64,000 bases of DNA from the NCBI GenBank assembly GCA_016744115.1, contig JADGEZ010000005.1, positions 22,721-86,720 of the forward strand. The letters run 5' to 3'. The notes beneath the pieces are model-generated. The model saw only the letters and a program-made list of their open reading frames with translations, had not been told where the DNA came from and did not search any database. Shown piece after piece: positions 1 through 8,765 of the stretch. The DNA comes from Sulfurimonas sp. GTDB taxonomy: Bacteria > Campylobacterota > Campylobacteria > Campylobacterales > Sulfurimonadaceae. Both the position numbers and the translations under genes were made by a program. Within the stretch, counting starts at the first letter, position 1. Every line of letters begins with the position of its first letter.

Positions 1-2
1 AT

Positions 3-284
3 AAGGTTGTTCATGCTAGGATTGGTGAGTTTTGTTCACTTATAATCGCTAAAAAGATGTTGAATCATTCTCGTTTTTATGGTGGATTTATGCCTTGTCG
101 TATTCTTTATGTTGAATATGGAAACGGAAAAAGATACCTAATCTCTATGGATATGGCGCTTGCAATATATGGCGGAACTGATAAGAAAAAAATTAGTCCA
201 GAACTTCTTGAAGATATGTTAGCCGTTAAAAAAGCTATGGAAGAGATTCCTGCAATAGCTGCAGGTTATGATATAGAAGACTAA
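3..284 (+). CDS. DUF302 domain protein, 5'-truncated by window edge
   Basis: The reading frame is open from base 3 and runs to a TAA at 282-284, so the gene starts outside the window. An internal ATG at 57 is unlikely to be the true start because conserved sequence continues upstream of it (VVHARIGEFC, then the LNHSRFYGGFMPCRI core). The pattern is typical of the DUF302 C-terminus: a small-residue or His position, a hydrophobic run, then 'PCRI' followed by a tyrosine-rich strand and a short acidic tail. DUF302 proteins are small soluble or periplasmic alpha/beta proteins of unknown biochemical role, often near sulfur or metal redox genes. It is convergent with the PBP1A gene, with 3 bp between stops. 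A second protein with DUF302-like domains lies at 22031-22948. Assignment to the family is by eye. Confidence 0.75.
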   Translation, partial: KVVHARIGEFCSLIIAKKMLNHSRFYGGFMPCRILYVEYGNGKRYLISMDMALAIYGGTDKKKISPELLEDMLAVKKAMEEIPAIAAGYDIED

Positions 285-287
285 ACA

Positions 288-2288
288 TTACCAAATAAGT
301 TCCTCTTGAGGATCTACTTTTTGTTCTAGTCTAGGTGGTTTTGATATATCTGAAAAATATTCTTTTTTTCCAGATATATCCACTTCTATAATTCCCTCAG
401 GTCTTTTGAACCTTCTTTGTATCTGTGGATAAAGTTTTAAGAGTTGGGTATAAAAATAGTTAAATGCCGGACCTGACACCCTCCCCCCTGTTTCTTTTTT
501 GTGCATTGGGGTATTGTTATCATTTCCAAACCACACTACTGTCTCTATAGTTGGTGAATAACCTGCGAACCATCCGTCAATATTGTCGTTTGTTGTGCCT
601 GTCTTTCCCGCTATTTCTATCCCCTGCACTCTAGCTCTAATTCCAGTACCTCTATCAACTACACTTTTGAGTATGCTTGTCATCAAAAATGCTTGTTGTT
701 CGTTTGTTATTTCTAAAAAACTTGGTGTAAACTCATGCAAAACTATATCTTTTTGATGCACACTATCAATGATATGCGTCTGAACTTGAATCCCTTTGTT
801 TGCAAATGATGTATAGTATTTGGCTAAGGTATAAGGGGAGATTGTAAGTGTCCCTAAAGAGATAGACATATCTTGTGGTACATTTTTAATCCCGAATTTT
901 TTTAAACTTTGAAGCAGGTTTGAGAGTCCAATATCATCAACAAGGTTAATAGTCGCAAGATTACTAGAATGCACAAGGGCTTCTCTTAAAGATATAAGCC
1001 CTTTATAGTTTTTAGAATAGTTACGAGGTTGCCATTTCATCTCTTTTCCATTTTTTTCATACTTATATGTTTTTGCAATGTCTGTTAGTCTTGTAGCCCC
1101 TGAAAAACCTAAATCTAAGGCAACTTGATATATAAAAGGCTTAAAAGCACTCCCTGGTTGTCGTCTACCTTGTGTGCCTCTGTTAAAGGGGCTAATTTTA
1201 TAATCATACGAGCCAACAAGAGCTAGTACATTTCCAGTACTTGCCTCTACACTTACTAAAGCTCCGTTTAAAAGTGAAGTATTTGTATCTACATACTTAA
1301 ACTCCCCTTTTGCTCTTTTTGCCCGAGAGATAGCCCTTTTTTTGTATCCCTCAATACGCTCTAATGACTTATCATAAGAATATTTTACTGCCTTTCGGGC
1401 TACTTCTTGGAGGCGAATATCTATAGTTGTATAAACCTCATAGCCACCTGTTTTAAAGTCTTTAATTCCAAACTTTTTCATTCTTCTTGAAACTTCATCT
1501 ACTATAAAAGGAGCTTTATTTTGAGTCAGGGTTGTATCATATACTTTTGGAGTTTCGCTCACAGATTTTTCATAAGTTTGATCGTCAATCCATCCAAGAA
1601 CTTTCATTCTTTTTATAACACGGTTCGCTCTTCCCATGGAAATATCATAGTTTTTTGTAGGAGCATAAGTACTTGGTGCTTTTGGAAGTCCTACTAGAAT
1701 TGCTATCTCTTTGAGTGTTAAATCATGAAGTTTTTTATGGAAATATCCATCTGCTGCGGTTTTAATGCCATAATAGCCATGACCGAAATAAATTTCATTT
1801 AAGTATCTCTCTAAAATCTGTTCCTTGCTCAAAGCCTGTTCAAGTTTGATAGCATAAATAGCTTCTTTGATTTTACGAGAGAGTTTTTTTTCACGAGTAA
1901 GGAGCTTATTTTTTACCAGTTGTTGGGTGATTGTACTTGCACCTTGAACTGCTTTACCTGCTTTTATTACTTTTATGGCTGCACGAAAGATAGCGTCAAT
2001 ATTTACACCAGGATGCTCAAAAAATGTAGTATCTTCTATGGCAACTAAAGCTTCAATAGCACGAGGAGGTATCTCACTAAATGATGCATAAAACCTATGT
2101 TTTTTATCGAAAATATTTGCTATTTTTTCACCATTTTTATCATAAATTCTACTACTAATGGGTGGATTATAGTCAACAAGAGAGGATATATCATAATCAT
2201 ACGATACATAATAGTATGTAAAAAGAGCAAATGGGGATAAAAATCCTAAGGCTAAAAGTGTTAAAAACATTTTTTTTATTATTGACAT
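288..2288 (-). CDS. pbpA: Penicillin-binding protein 1A, bifunctional transglycosylase/transpeptidase
   Basis: Class A PBP of 666 aa that polymerises lipid II glycan strands and cross-links the peptides in the periplasm. An N-terminal membrane anchor spans about residues 7-27. The GT51 glycosyltransferase domain shows the catalytic EDTTFFEHPG (Glu near 85) and the ASTITQQLVKN motif near 117-127. The transpeptidase domain shows all three PBP motifs: SxxK as PGSAFKPF near 380, SxN as SSNLATINL, and KTGTT near 561. Length is within the family range. It is the last gene of a minus-strand trio with the ABC ATPase and bioF (2 bp gap to the ATPase), so it is probably co-transcribed with them. Nothing appears truncated. 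Confidence 0.95.
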   Translation of the reverse strand: MSIIKKMFLTLLALGFLSPFALFTYYYVSYDYDISSLVDYNPPISSRIYDKNGEKIANIFDKKHRFYASFSEIPPRAIEALVAIEDTTFFEHPGVNIDAIFRAAIKVIKAGKAVQGASTITQQLVKNKLLTREKKLSRKIKEAIYAIKLEQALSKEQILERYLNEIYFGHGYYGIKTAADGYFHKKLHDLTLKEIAILVGLPKAPSTYAPTKNYDISMGRANRVIKRMKVLGWIDDQTYEKSVSETPKVYDTTLTQNKAPFIVDEVSRRMKKFGIKDFKTGGYEVYTTIDIRLQEVARKAVKYSYDKSLERIEGYKKRAISRAKRAKGEFKYVDTNTSLLNGALVSVEASTGNVLALVGSYDYKISPFNRGTQGRRQPGSAFKPFIYQVALDLGFSGATRLTDIAKTYKYEKNGKEMKWQPRNYSKNYKGLISLREALVHSSNLATINLVDDIGLSNLLQSLKKFGIKNVPQDMSISLGTLTISPYTLAKYYTSFANKGIQVQTHIIDSVHQKDIVLHEFTPSFLEITNEQQAFLMTSILKSVVDRGTGIRARVQGIEIAGKTGTTNDNIDGWFAGYSPTIETVVWFGNDNNTPMHKKETGGRVSGPAFNYFYTQLLKLYPQIQRRFKRPEGIIEVDISGKKEYFSDISKPPRLEQKVDPQEELIW

Positions 2289-2290
2289 TA

Positions 2291-2980
2291 TTATCTCCTA
2301 AATTCTCTATTTTTAAAATTTGCTTCGATTAAGCTTTTTGTATAAATGTTTCTTGGATTTTTCAGTATTTCTAACATTTTACCATCTTCTACTACTAAAC
2401 CATCTTTTATAACACAAATATCTTCGCAAAGAGATGCGGCTGCATTTATATCATGTGTTACAAAAAGAATTTTAAATCCTATCTCAATTTGAAGTTTTTT
2501 AAGCAAGTTTAAGATTATAACTCTAGTGCTAGGATCGAGTGCTGTGGTTGGTTCATCAAGTAACATAAGTTTTGGTTTTGATTGTATTGCCATTGCGATA
2601 ACTACACGCTGAAGCTGTCCACCTGAAAGCTCTGGAGAAAATCTTTCTAATAGTTGAGTATCTAGCCCCACTTGTAAAAATAATTCTTTTTGTTTTTCTT
2701 TGGAGATAAAAAATTGTTTCTTTATTTTTGTGAGTGGAGATAAGGCTGTAAAAGGATTTTGAGGAACAAATGATAAAGTATCACCAGCTTTAAGTATAAA
2801 ACCTGCATCATAATCTAAATCGCAAGTCATTGTTTGTGGTAGCATATTAAGAAGTGCTTTAAGTGTTAAACTTTTACCACTTCCACTTTGTCCCACAAGG
2901 GCTAAAGATTTTTTTATATTAAAGTTTATATCAACTAATATTTTGTCTTTAAGTGAGATTTTTAACTTTTTAATTTTCAT
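2291..2980 (-). CDS. Orphan ABC transporter ATP-binding protein, peptide/nickel (DppD/NikD) type
   Basis: 229-aa nucleotide-binding subunit. Walker A GQSGSGKS lies at about 30-37, a Q-loop at SFVPQNPFTALSP, the signature LSGGQLQRVVIAMA, Walker B LMLLDEPTTALDP and an H-loop in FVTHD. The 'PQNPFTALSP' and 'VVIAMA' style is that of dipeptide/nickel importer ATPases. It is short for that family (usually about 260-330 aa) because it lacks the C-terminal oligopeptide-binding extension. No permease or solute-binding gene is adjacent; the neighbours are bioF upstream (4 bp gap) and PBP1A downstream. Partners must be encoded elsewhere, or the protein has been repurposed. The substrate cannot be told from sequence. 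Confidence 0.85.
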   Translation of the reverse strand: MKIKKLKISLKDKILVDINFNIKKSLALVGQSGSGKSLTLKALLNMLPQTMTCDLDYDAGFILKAGDTLSFVPQNPFTALSPLTKIKKQFFISKEKQKELFLQVGLDTQLLERFSPELSGGQLQRVVIAMAIQSKPKLMLLDEPTTALDPSTRVIILNLLKKLQIEIGFKILFVTHDINAAASLCEDICVIKDGLVVEDGKMLEILKNPRNIYTKSLIEANFKNREFRR

Positions 2981-2984
2981 AAAG

Positions 2985-4115
2985 TTATTGTAGCTGATTT
3001 ATTTTTTGACATAGCTTTGTAAGAGACTCTGTACTCTCGCCTAGTCTTGCGATAACTCTTAAAATCGCTTTTTTAACAGTAGGCTGTCTTATTCCACCAA
3101 TTGCATAGCCATCTTTTAGGAGTGAATTTTTAATATTGAGTACTTTTTGATTGTCATTAATCATTTTAGGCACTATCAGCCCATCTACCTTTATGCCTAA
3201 AATATCTTTTACTATCTCTTGCCTTTTTTGAATCTCTTTTTTTAAATCTTGCGTGTTTTGTAGAATATATTCTAAAGATTTATGCCCTAAAAGAGTGTCA
3301 TAAAGAGAAAGAGAAGTAGCGTAAACAATAGGTTTAGCACGGTTTATAAGATACTCAACTATATGTGCTGATGCTAAGATATATGCTCCAAAACTACCAT
3401 AAGCTTTTCCTAGTGTTCCCATTTTAATATGGTTCTTTTTTATCACAATGTTGTACAAATCAAAAACACCCATAAGCTTATCGCCAACAACTCCTGAGCT
3501 ATGGGCTTCATCTACTATCAAAATAGCGTCTTGCATTTGGCAAATATCAAAGACTTCTCTTTTTACTAAGTCCCCATCCATAGAGTAAATTCCCTCAACG
3601 GCAACTATTTTTCTTTTAATATTTTTATATTTTATAAAAAGTTTTTGAAGCTCATTCATATCATTATGTTTAAAAAATTCAACATTAACATGCTCTAGTT
3701 TTGTGGCTAAAACTCCTGAAGCATGGTATCTCTCATCCATAAAAAGTATATCACCCTTTCTTACAAGAGACTCAATCATAGCAATATTTGCACTAAAGCC
3801 ACTGCCTAAAATAATTCCATCTTCAAAGCCGTTTGCCTTACATAAAGCTTGTTCAAAATCTTTATGAATTTGATGATAACCATTAATAAGAAGAGATGCT
3901 TTTGAGCTATGAGTGGGAAGTTTTTCTAAGTCTTTACAAGTTGCATGATGGAGTTCTTTTTTGTGTGAGAGTCCTAAGTAATCATTTGACGCAAAATCTA
4001 AAACAGATGTATCAAGCACTCTGCGAGAACGGTATCTTCGTGATTTTTTTAAGGCTTTTAACTCATTTTTATAGTACAAGTATTTATTTCCATTCTTTTG
4101 AAGCTCTTTGAGCAA
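2985..4115 (-). CDS. bioF: 8-amino-7-oxononanoate synthase (biotin synthesis) or close alpha-oxoamine synthase
   Basis: 376-aa fold-type I PLP enzyme expected to condense pimeloyl-thioester with alanine to 8-amino-7-oxononanoate. Family features seen: DFASNDYLGLS near the N-terminus, GSGFSANIAMIESL, the PLP-contacting IVDEAHSSGVVG, and the Schiff-base lysine in GTLGKAYGSFGAY near residue 236. The C-terminus holds the substrate-domain strand GIRQPTVKKAILRV. Length matches BioF (about 380). Other alpha-oxoamine synthases (KBL, HemA, Spt) look similar; the simple short N-terminus and the RxPTV-like motif favour BioF. It is the first gene of the bioF / ABC ATPase / pbpA run. No other biotin gene is in the window. 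Confidence 0.85.
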   Translation of the reverse strand: MLKELQKNGNKYLYYKNELKALKKSRRYRSRRVLDTSVLDFASNDYLGLSHKKELHHATCKDLEKLPTHSSKASLLINGYHQIHKDFEQALCKANGFEDGIILGSGFSANIAMIESLVRKGDILFMDERYHASGVLATKLEHVNVEFFKHNDMNELQKLFIKYKNIKRKIVAVEGIYSMDGDLVKREVFDICQMQDAILIVDEAHSSGVVGDKLMGVFDLYNIVIKKNHIKMGTLGKAYGSFGAYILASAHIVEYLINRAKPIVYATSLSLYDTLLGHKSLEYILQNTQDLKKEIQKRQEIVKDILGIKVDGLIVPKMINDNQKVLNIKNSLLKDGYAIGGIRQPTVKKAILRVIARLGESTESLTKLCQKINQLQ

Positions 4116-4135
4116 TTATTATAGTTTGTTCATTG

Positions 4136-5014
4136 CTATATGTCAAGTGGGATTTTTAGCTGTTCTAACTCTATATTAGTTAATCCTGTACTTAACTTGA
4201 TTATGTCAATACTTACTTTTTGTTCAATTAAGCTTTTAGCTATTTCAATATTTCTTATTTTTATAGCTTCAATTCCAGCAGCGATATAAGTACTTTGATA
4301 AATACTAGCTTCTCTTCTTAAACTTTCTTCTCTTCTATCATAATCTAATTTTTCATCATCAGGCATATTTAGATAATCTAATATTTCTTTTGCTTTTAAT
4401 AGTCCTTTAGCTTTTGGCTTATCTGAGATTGTTTCATTTTTTAAGAAGTTTATCCATTCATCTAAGGTATCTTTTGAGTTGTCATCAAAATTTTTAACTT
4501 TTATGAGATAATATTGAGGATATATTTTGTTTATCTCATTTGTTTTATATAAATCTTTTTGCATTTGACTTAGGTATAGTTTATTGTGAGTATGAATACC
4601 TTCAAAATTTGTAGTGCCTTTATAAATATAATCATCTCCATCACCAAAATCAAAATACAAAATTGATATTGAGATAACTTTTTTCACATCAGAATAAGCA
4701 AATCCCTCTTGCATATGTTCAACTATAACTTTACTTGTAGCATACAAAATTCTTTGCATATAGTCTGCTTCTCTACTGTATTGTATCTCTATGATTACTA
4801 TTTCATTATTTGAGTTTTTTACTTTTATATCTACTTGGTTATTTTTATCATCTTTTGTATCTTTGTTAGATTCACTTTCTAAAATTTCTAGGATTTCAAT
4901 ATCTTCTTTTAAAAGTTCTGATAAAAATCCTTCTAAGATTTCAAAGTTTACTTTACTTCTTAGTATTCTTTTTATTGCCCAATCAAATGAGATTAGTTTT
5001 CTTGTTTTGGACAT
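4136..5014 (-). CDS. Rpn-family recombination-promoting nuclease / PD-(D/E)XK transposase-like protein
   Basis: The start chosen is the ATG at 5014 (MSKTRKLISFDWAIK), because an AAAGG sits 9 bases upstream; an in-frame ATG at 5053 would add 13 unconserved residues. The N-terminus carries the family opening (FDWAIKRIL, then FLSELLKEDIEI). A PD-(D/E)XK core follows: an Asp in VDIKVK and the ExQ element in IVIIEIQYS, then the RILYATSKV helix. Rpn proteins are metal-dependent DNA endonucleases linked in E. coli to RecA-independent recombination, and are often strain-variable. The C-terminal 90 residues are helical and poorly conserved, including a short RREESLRREAS stretch. It is flanked upstream (5095-5145) by an interspersed palindromic repeat. 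Function beyond nuclease is unknown. Confidence 0.8.
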   Translation of the reverse strand: MSKTRKLISFDWAIKRILRSKVNFEILEGFLSELLKEDIEILEILESESNKDTKDDKNNQVDIKVKNSNNEIVIIEIQYSREADYMQRILYATSKVIVEHMQEGFAYSDVKKVISISILYFDFGDGDDYIYKGTTNFEGIHTHNKLYLSQMQKDLYKTNEINKIYPQYYLIKVKNFDDNSKDTLDEWINFLKNETISDKPKAKGLLKAKEILDYLNMPDDEKLDYDRREESLRREASIYQSTYIAAGIEAIKIRNIEIAKSLIEQKVSIDIIKLSTGLTNIELEQLKIPLDI

Positions 5015-5094
5015 TTTTATTTGCCTTTCATTTTTTATTATTATATCTAACATTTACAAAACACACTAAATCAAAGTTAAAAATACTAGCAATT

Positions 5095-5145
5095 CTGGGT
5101 CTAATTTATGAATGAACTAGATTCCCAGTCAAGCTGAGAATGACA
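5095..5145. repeat. Interspersed palindromic repeat, copy A
   Basis: Two inverted half-units separated by an AT-rich linker. The left half is degraded (CTGGGTCTAATTT remains). The right half is complete: CTAGATTCCCAGTCAAG followed by CTGAGAATGACA. It sits in the 233-bp gap between the divergently transcribed nuclease gene and rlmB. The rest of that gap shows no gene. Confidence 0.85.
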
Positions 5146-5247
5146 TTATCTGTTACAAAGCGTGCTTAAACTTCAAACATTAAATATTGGGTACAATATG
5201 AGCAAGAAATTGTTCCTACAAAATTTAACTTATAAGAAGAATACATC

Positions 5248-5997
5248 ATGCAAGACTCACAAGAATACAAAAATAAAAAAGCATTTTTTGATAGTGTTAT
5301 TACACTTTATGGGCGTAATGTAATTATAGAAGTTTTACAAGACTCAAGCATAGAAGTTCACAAATTGCATATGGCAGATTCTAACAAGACTGATGGGGCT
5401 GTTAAAACTATTTTAGCACTTGCAAAAACACGAAATATTGAAGTCACTTATCATGCAAAAAATGCACTCTCTCGTATCTCTAAAAATGCTAAACAAGATC
5501 AGGGTGTGGCTATAGATATTATCTCTAAGACTTATCAAAATGTTCAAGAGATAAAAAAACTCAAAAGATATAAACTCATAGCACTAGATGGTATCCAAAA
5601 TCCACAAAATCTAGGGATGATCATCCGTTCTTGTGCTGCTGGAAATATTGATGGCATTATACTTCCAAAAAAGAGTTCTGCTAAAATATCTCCACTTGTT
5701 ATAAAAGCGAGTGCTGGGACACTTTTTAAATTAGCTATTTATTTTTGTAACACTTTGGGGGAGATTTTAAATGATGTGGAAGATACTAAAGTTTATCTCT
5801 TATCTTCTCATGCTAAAAATACTATCTATGATATTAAAATGGATGAAAAGAGTATATTTGTTTTAGGTAATGAAAGTGATGGGGTTAGCAGCGATGTGGA
5901 AGCTCTTTGTAAGGATTCTATCTCTATCCCAATGCAAAGAGGCGTTGAATCTTTAAATGTTGCTGTGAGTGCTTCACTTATTGCATTTATGGCTTAG
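5248..5997 (+). CDS. rlmB: SPOUT 2'-O-ribose RNA methyltransferase, RlmB/TrmH type
   Basis: 249-aa methyltransferase expected to use S-adenosylmethionine to 2'-O-methylate rRNA (RlmB acts at G2251 of 23S rRNA in E. coli) or tRNA. An N-terminal substrate-binding domain (about 1-95; VIIEVLQDSSIEVHKL) is followed by the SpoU catalytic domain. Knotted motifs are visible: LDGIQNPQNLGMIIRSC (motif 1, with the catalytic Arg), FVLGNESDGVS (motif 2) and SIPMQRGVESLNVAVSAS (motif 3). Length fits RlmB (about 245). The TAG stop at 5995-5997 lies inside an interspersed repeat (copy B), so the C-terminus may have been set by repeat insertion; the protein still ends just after motif 3, as normal. Confidence 0.85.
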   Translation: MQDSQEYKNKKAFFDSVITLYGRNVIIEVLQDSSIEVHKLHMADSNKTDGAVKTILALAKTRNIEVTYHAKNALSRISKNAKQDQGVAIDIISKTYQNVQEIKKLKRYKLIALDGIQNPQNLGMIIRSCAAGNIDGIILPKKSSAKISPLVIKASAGTLFKLAIYFCNTLGEILNDVEDTKVYLLSSHAKNTIYDIKMDEKSIFVLGNESDGVSSDVEALCKDSISIPMQRGVESLNVAVSASLIAFMA

Positions 5998-6098
5998 ATT
6001 CCCAGTCGAGCTGAGAATGACATTTCTTGAGCTGAGAATGACATTTGTTTAGATTCCCAGTCAAGCTGAGAATGACATTGGGTTGAGCTGAGAATGAC
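5995..6098. repeat. Interspersed repeat, copy B: tandem array of four half-units
   Basis: Two copies of a 55-bp period lie head to tail (5995 and 6050). Each holds one complete half-unit (TAGATTCCCAGTCRAG plus CTGAGAATGAC) and one shortened half-unit (TTGAGCTGAGAATGAC). The array exactly fills the space between two convergent genes. Its first bases give the rlmB stop, and its last base is part of the stop codon of the TPR gene (6098-6100). Confidence 0.9.
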
Positions 6099-7144
6099 TA
6101 CTGAAAAGAATCACTTTGGAAATCAAAATCTTTTTGATAATCTTTACATAAAACAAATTCTACACCCATTGTATCTATTGCGTGGCAAGAACTGCATCTA
6201 TTAAATGCAAAAGGATACAGTTGTTTACAGTTATCGCAAGTATACTCAAAGCTAAGACTAGCGTTTACTTTTCCTTGTAGCTCAATCAAAATATCAAATT
6301 CAAATATATCACTCTTTGCTGAATATTTTACATCTCCACGAGCAGTATATAAATCTCTGAGATAATTATTTTGTTTTATTACCTTAAGGTTCAAGTCTTC
6401 TTTTTTAATACGCCATAGTATATCTACTATTTTCTCACTTTTAGAACCATCAAAATGTTCCCAAGCAAGTTTAGGATTTACGCGAAACAAATACTCAAAT
6501 ACCATATAAGAAAGTTGATGCGATTCATTATATAACTCCACAAACTTGAGTGCTTTGTCTTCTTGTGAAATTTCAAAATCATTTAAAAGTGCTAAAGACT
6601 TTAAATATATATCAGCACATGAAATGTCTTTTTTGAGTTCACTTAATGGTTCTAAGACTTCCAAGGCTGACTTATAATCTTTCATAAACTCATATACAAG
6701 GAGAAGTGTTTCTAGTGCCTGTGGTGTGCGTGGATTTTTGCGAAGTATTTCTAAAAATATCTGTTTTGAACGCTCTAAAAATCCTGCCTTAAAATAAGTT
6801 TTTCCAAGAAGATACATAATCTCTTTTTGATTGTTTTCATCAATATGATTTAAAATTTCTGTGTATATCTCTATACATTTATCATAGTTTCCACTTTTAA
6901 AATAAGATGATGCTAAAAGCATCCACGATTTTTGAGAAAGTTCATCACGCGAAACTAAATCTTTGAGTTCATCTTTTGTTGGCAGTGTGCGAAACTGTTT
7001 TAAAAATTTATCTAGGTCTTTATAATCTTCTTTTCTCTTATACCTACCCCACCAATACGATAAAAAAGTGATTATAAAGATTAATGCAAAGAATATGATT
7101 ATTGAAAAAAGGGGATCTCTAAACTCCAAAAAGAAAATATTCAT
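6098..7144 (-). CDS. Membrane-anchored TPR protein with C-terminal zinc ribbon, LapB/YciM-like layout
   Basis: 348 aa. One membrane segment at about 12-32 is followed by a basic stretch (GRYKRKED) and then degenerate tetratricopeptide repeats over about 75-200 (SWMLLASSYFKSGNYDKCIEIY; LLGKTYFKAGFLERSKQIF; ALETLLLVYEFMKDYKSALEVL). The C-terminus has a rubredoxin-type metal site, two CxxC knuckles (CDNC and CSSC, about 20 residues apart). This TM-TPR-zinc-ribbon order is that of LapB (YciM), which controls LpxC proteolysis and lipopolysaccharide synthesis in enterics. I infer the same fold and topology, not proven function. Its start is 3 bp from the stop of the upstream gene at 7148, so the two are one operon. 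The stop codon overlaps the repeat array. Confidence 0.75.
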   Translation of the reverse strand: MNIFFLEFRDPLFSIIIFFALIFIITFLSYWWGRYKRKEDYKDLDKFLKQFRTLPTKDELKDLVSRDELSQKSWMLLASSYFKSGNYDKCIEIYTEILNHIDENNQKEIMYLLGKTYFKAGFLERSKQIFLEILRKNPRTPQALETLLLVYEFMKDYKSALEVLEPLSELKKDISCADIYLKSLALLNDFEISQEDKALKFVELYNESHQLSYMVFEYLFRVNPKLAWEHFDGSKSEKIVDILWRIKKEDLNLKVIKQNNYLRDLYTARGDVKYSAKSDIFEFDILIELQGKVNASLSFEYTCDNCKQLYPFAFNRCSSCHAIDTMGVEFVLCKDYQKDFDFQSDSFQ

Positions 7145-7147
7145 CTC

Positions 7148-7615
7148 TTAATCATACACAACAATGCCATAGTCATTTTTTAAATTATAAAAAGTACAAG
7201 TTCCAGCAAAATCTAAATCTTTCATTTTCCCTAAATGTACAATCGAATTTTTTGAAACTTTAATCCCGTTTTCACGAAAAAATTTCTTTATATTTACAAA
7301 TTTGACATCTTCTACAAATTTATACTCAAATTCTTTGTGAAGCTTCATCTTATCCAAAGTGAACAAATGTTCATTTACATGGAGTTGATCAGATGCAAAC
7401 TTTATAGGGAGGTGTCCTGAGAGGTCTGTTAGTCTTTCTTCTATGTAAGAGTGTTTTGCTGGTAATGTCTCTTTTTGAAGAAAAATATATTTATTATTTA
7501 ACTTTAGGTTTGGTGTATTTTTCCAATATTTATAGGCTGGATTTGATACACCTAACTTTATAGATATTTCTCTCCAAAGCCAAAATGAATTTAATGTATT
7601 TGGTAAATGAGACAT
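7148..7615 (-). CDS. Unrecognised protein, 155 aa
   Basis: I do not recognise this protein. It is soluble, with no signal peptide, and rich in Lys, Phe and Tyr. The N-terminal half (FWLWREISIKLGVSNPAYKYW) could be a winged or simple helix-turn-helix, and the middle reads like a short DNA-binding or effector module (SYIEERLTDLSGHLPIKF). The C-terminus is strand-rich. It lies 3 bp upstream of the TPR/zinc-ribbon gene, so it is probably co-translated with it, and 62 bp downstream of the YeiH gene. Codon use looks like its neighbours, which argues for a real gene. Confidence 0.6.
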   Translation of the reverse strand: MSHLPNTLNSFWLWREISIKLGVSNPAYKYWKNTPNLKLNNKYIFLQKETLPAKHSYIEERLTDLSGHLPIKFASDQLHVNEHLFTLDKMKLHKEFEYKFVEDVKFVNIKKFFRENGIKVSKNSIVHLGKMKDLDFAGTCTFYNLKNDYGIVVYD

Positions 7616-7677
7616 TAATCATAACTCCTTGAGAGATTTTTATAGCTCATTATATAACTTTTATTTTAAGAGTTTTA

Positions 7678-8742
7678 TTAAAATACACTTGTCACCAATT
7701 TTGTAACAACAAAACCACCAATAACTAACCATATAAACATAGATAAAGCAGTATATACAGTAGCAAGTCCCAATCCACGAAATTTTGAAAATATAGTTCC
7801 CATACCTAAGGCAGTCATAGCCATAGTAAGTAAAAAAGTATCTATCTCGTTAATAATATCTACAATATTTTGAGAAATAATGCCTAAAGAATTAAATCCA
7901 GCCATTGCAATGAAATAAACTGCAAACCAAGGGATAACTAACTTAACACTAGTACTAATTCCAGCAGATTTTTTAGCCTCATAAGATAAGTAAATGCCAA
8001 GTACAATAAGTAAAGGTGCTATCATAATCACTCTTGTCATTTTAACTATAACAGCTGAATTAGCCATCTCTATTGGACTTGCTGCGATTGATGCAGGAAC
8101 TGCAACAACCTGTGCAACTTCATGAATAGTGCCACCAACATAAATGCCAAACTCTTGGGGGGACATATGTAAAAATCCGCTTGAGGGTTCAATGATACTC
8201 ATATAAAGGACAGGATACATAAACATAGAAATAGTTCCAAAAAGTACAACCATAGAAACTGCAATAGCGGTTTTATGCTCCTGGGCTTTTAAAACTGGCT
8301 CAGTTGCTAAAACTGCGGCTGCTCCACATACTGATGCCCCTGAGGCAATAAGTATAGATGTGTCTCTATCAATTTTAAAAAATCTAATACCTAAGTATGT
8401 ACCCATTAAAAACGTAGTGCTAAGCATGATAAGTGAAACCATAAATCCACTCATTCCAAGCTCTGCGATTTGCTGAAAAGTTATACGAAAGCCATAAAAG
8501 ACTATAGCAAATCGAAGTATTTTTTTTCCACAAAAGGTGATGCCAGTTCCCCACTCTTTTGGAATTTGATTATGCAGAGTATTTGCATAAATAATCCCCA
8601 TTACTATACCGATAACAAGAGGGGAAATTCCCAAAAGTTTTATTGAGCCAATATTTGAGATAAAAGTAGCAACTGTTGCAAAGATTGCTACAAAGAGTAT
8701 GCCGCTTATCGTTCCTTTTTTATTTTGTGTAGAAAATGCCAT
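7678..8742 (-). CDS. yeiH: YeiH/YadS family putative sulfate exporter (UPF0324)
   Basis: 354-aa inner-membrane protein with about ten hydrophobic segments spread over its length. Family motifs are visible: the LGISPLVIGIVMGIIYANT segment, KKILRFAIVFYGFRITFQQI, GASVCGAAAVLATEPVLKA and GGTIHEVAQVVA (the conserved His-Glu), with a C-terminal MTALGMGTIFSKFRGLG. Members are annotated as putative sulfate exporters. Experimental support for substrates is limited, so sulfate, or sulfonate-derived sulfite/sulfate, is an inference by family name. Sulfate export would suit a sulfur-oxidising organism. It lies 23 bp downstream of the DUF748 gene. Confidence 0.85.
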   Translation of the reverse strand: MAFSTQNKKGTISGILFVAIFATVATFISNIGSIKLLGISPLVIGIVMGIIYANTLHNQIPKEWGTGITFCGKKILRFAIVFYGFRITFQQIAELGMSGFMVSLIMLSTTFLMGTYLGIRFFKIDRDTSILIASGASVCGAAAVLATEPVLKAQEHKTAIAVSMVVLFGTISMFMYPVLYMSIIEPSSGFLHMSPQEFGIYVGGTIHEVAQVVAVPASIAASPIEMANSAVIVKMTRVIMIAPLLIVLGIYLSYEAKKSAGISTSVKLVIPWFAVYFIAMAGFNSLGIISQNIVDIINEIDTFLLTMAMTALGMGTIFSKFRGLGLATVYTALSMFIWLVIGGFVVTKLVTSVF

Positions 8743-8765
8743 TATAACTCCGATATAATTTATAA

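Noticed and set aside
5995..6098. Repeat array as a possible CRISPR
   Set aside because: Units are unequal, spacers are a few bases and the same repeat occurs elsewhere singly; no cas gene is near.
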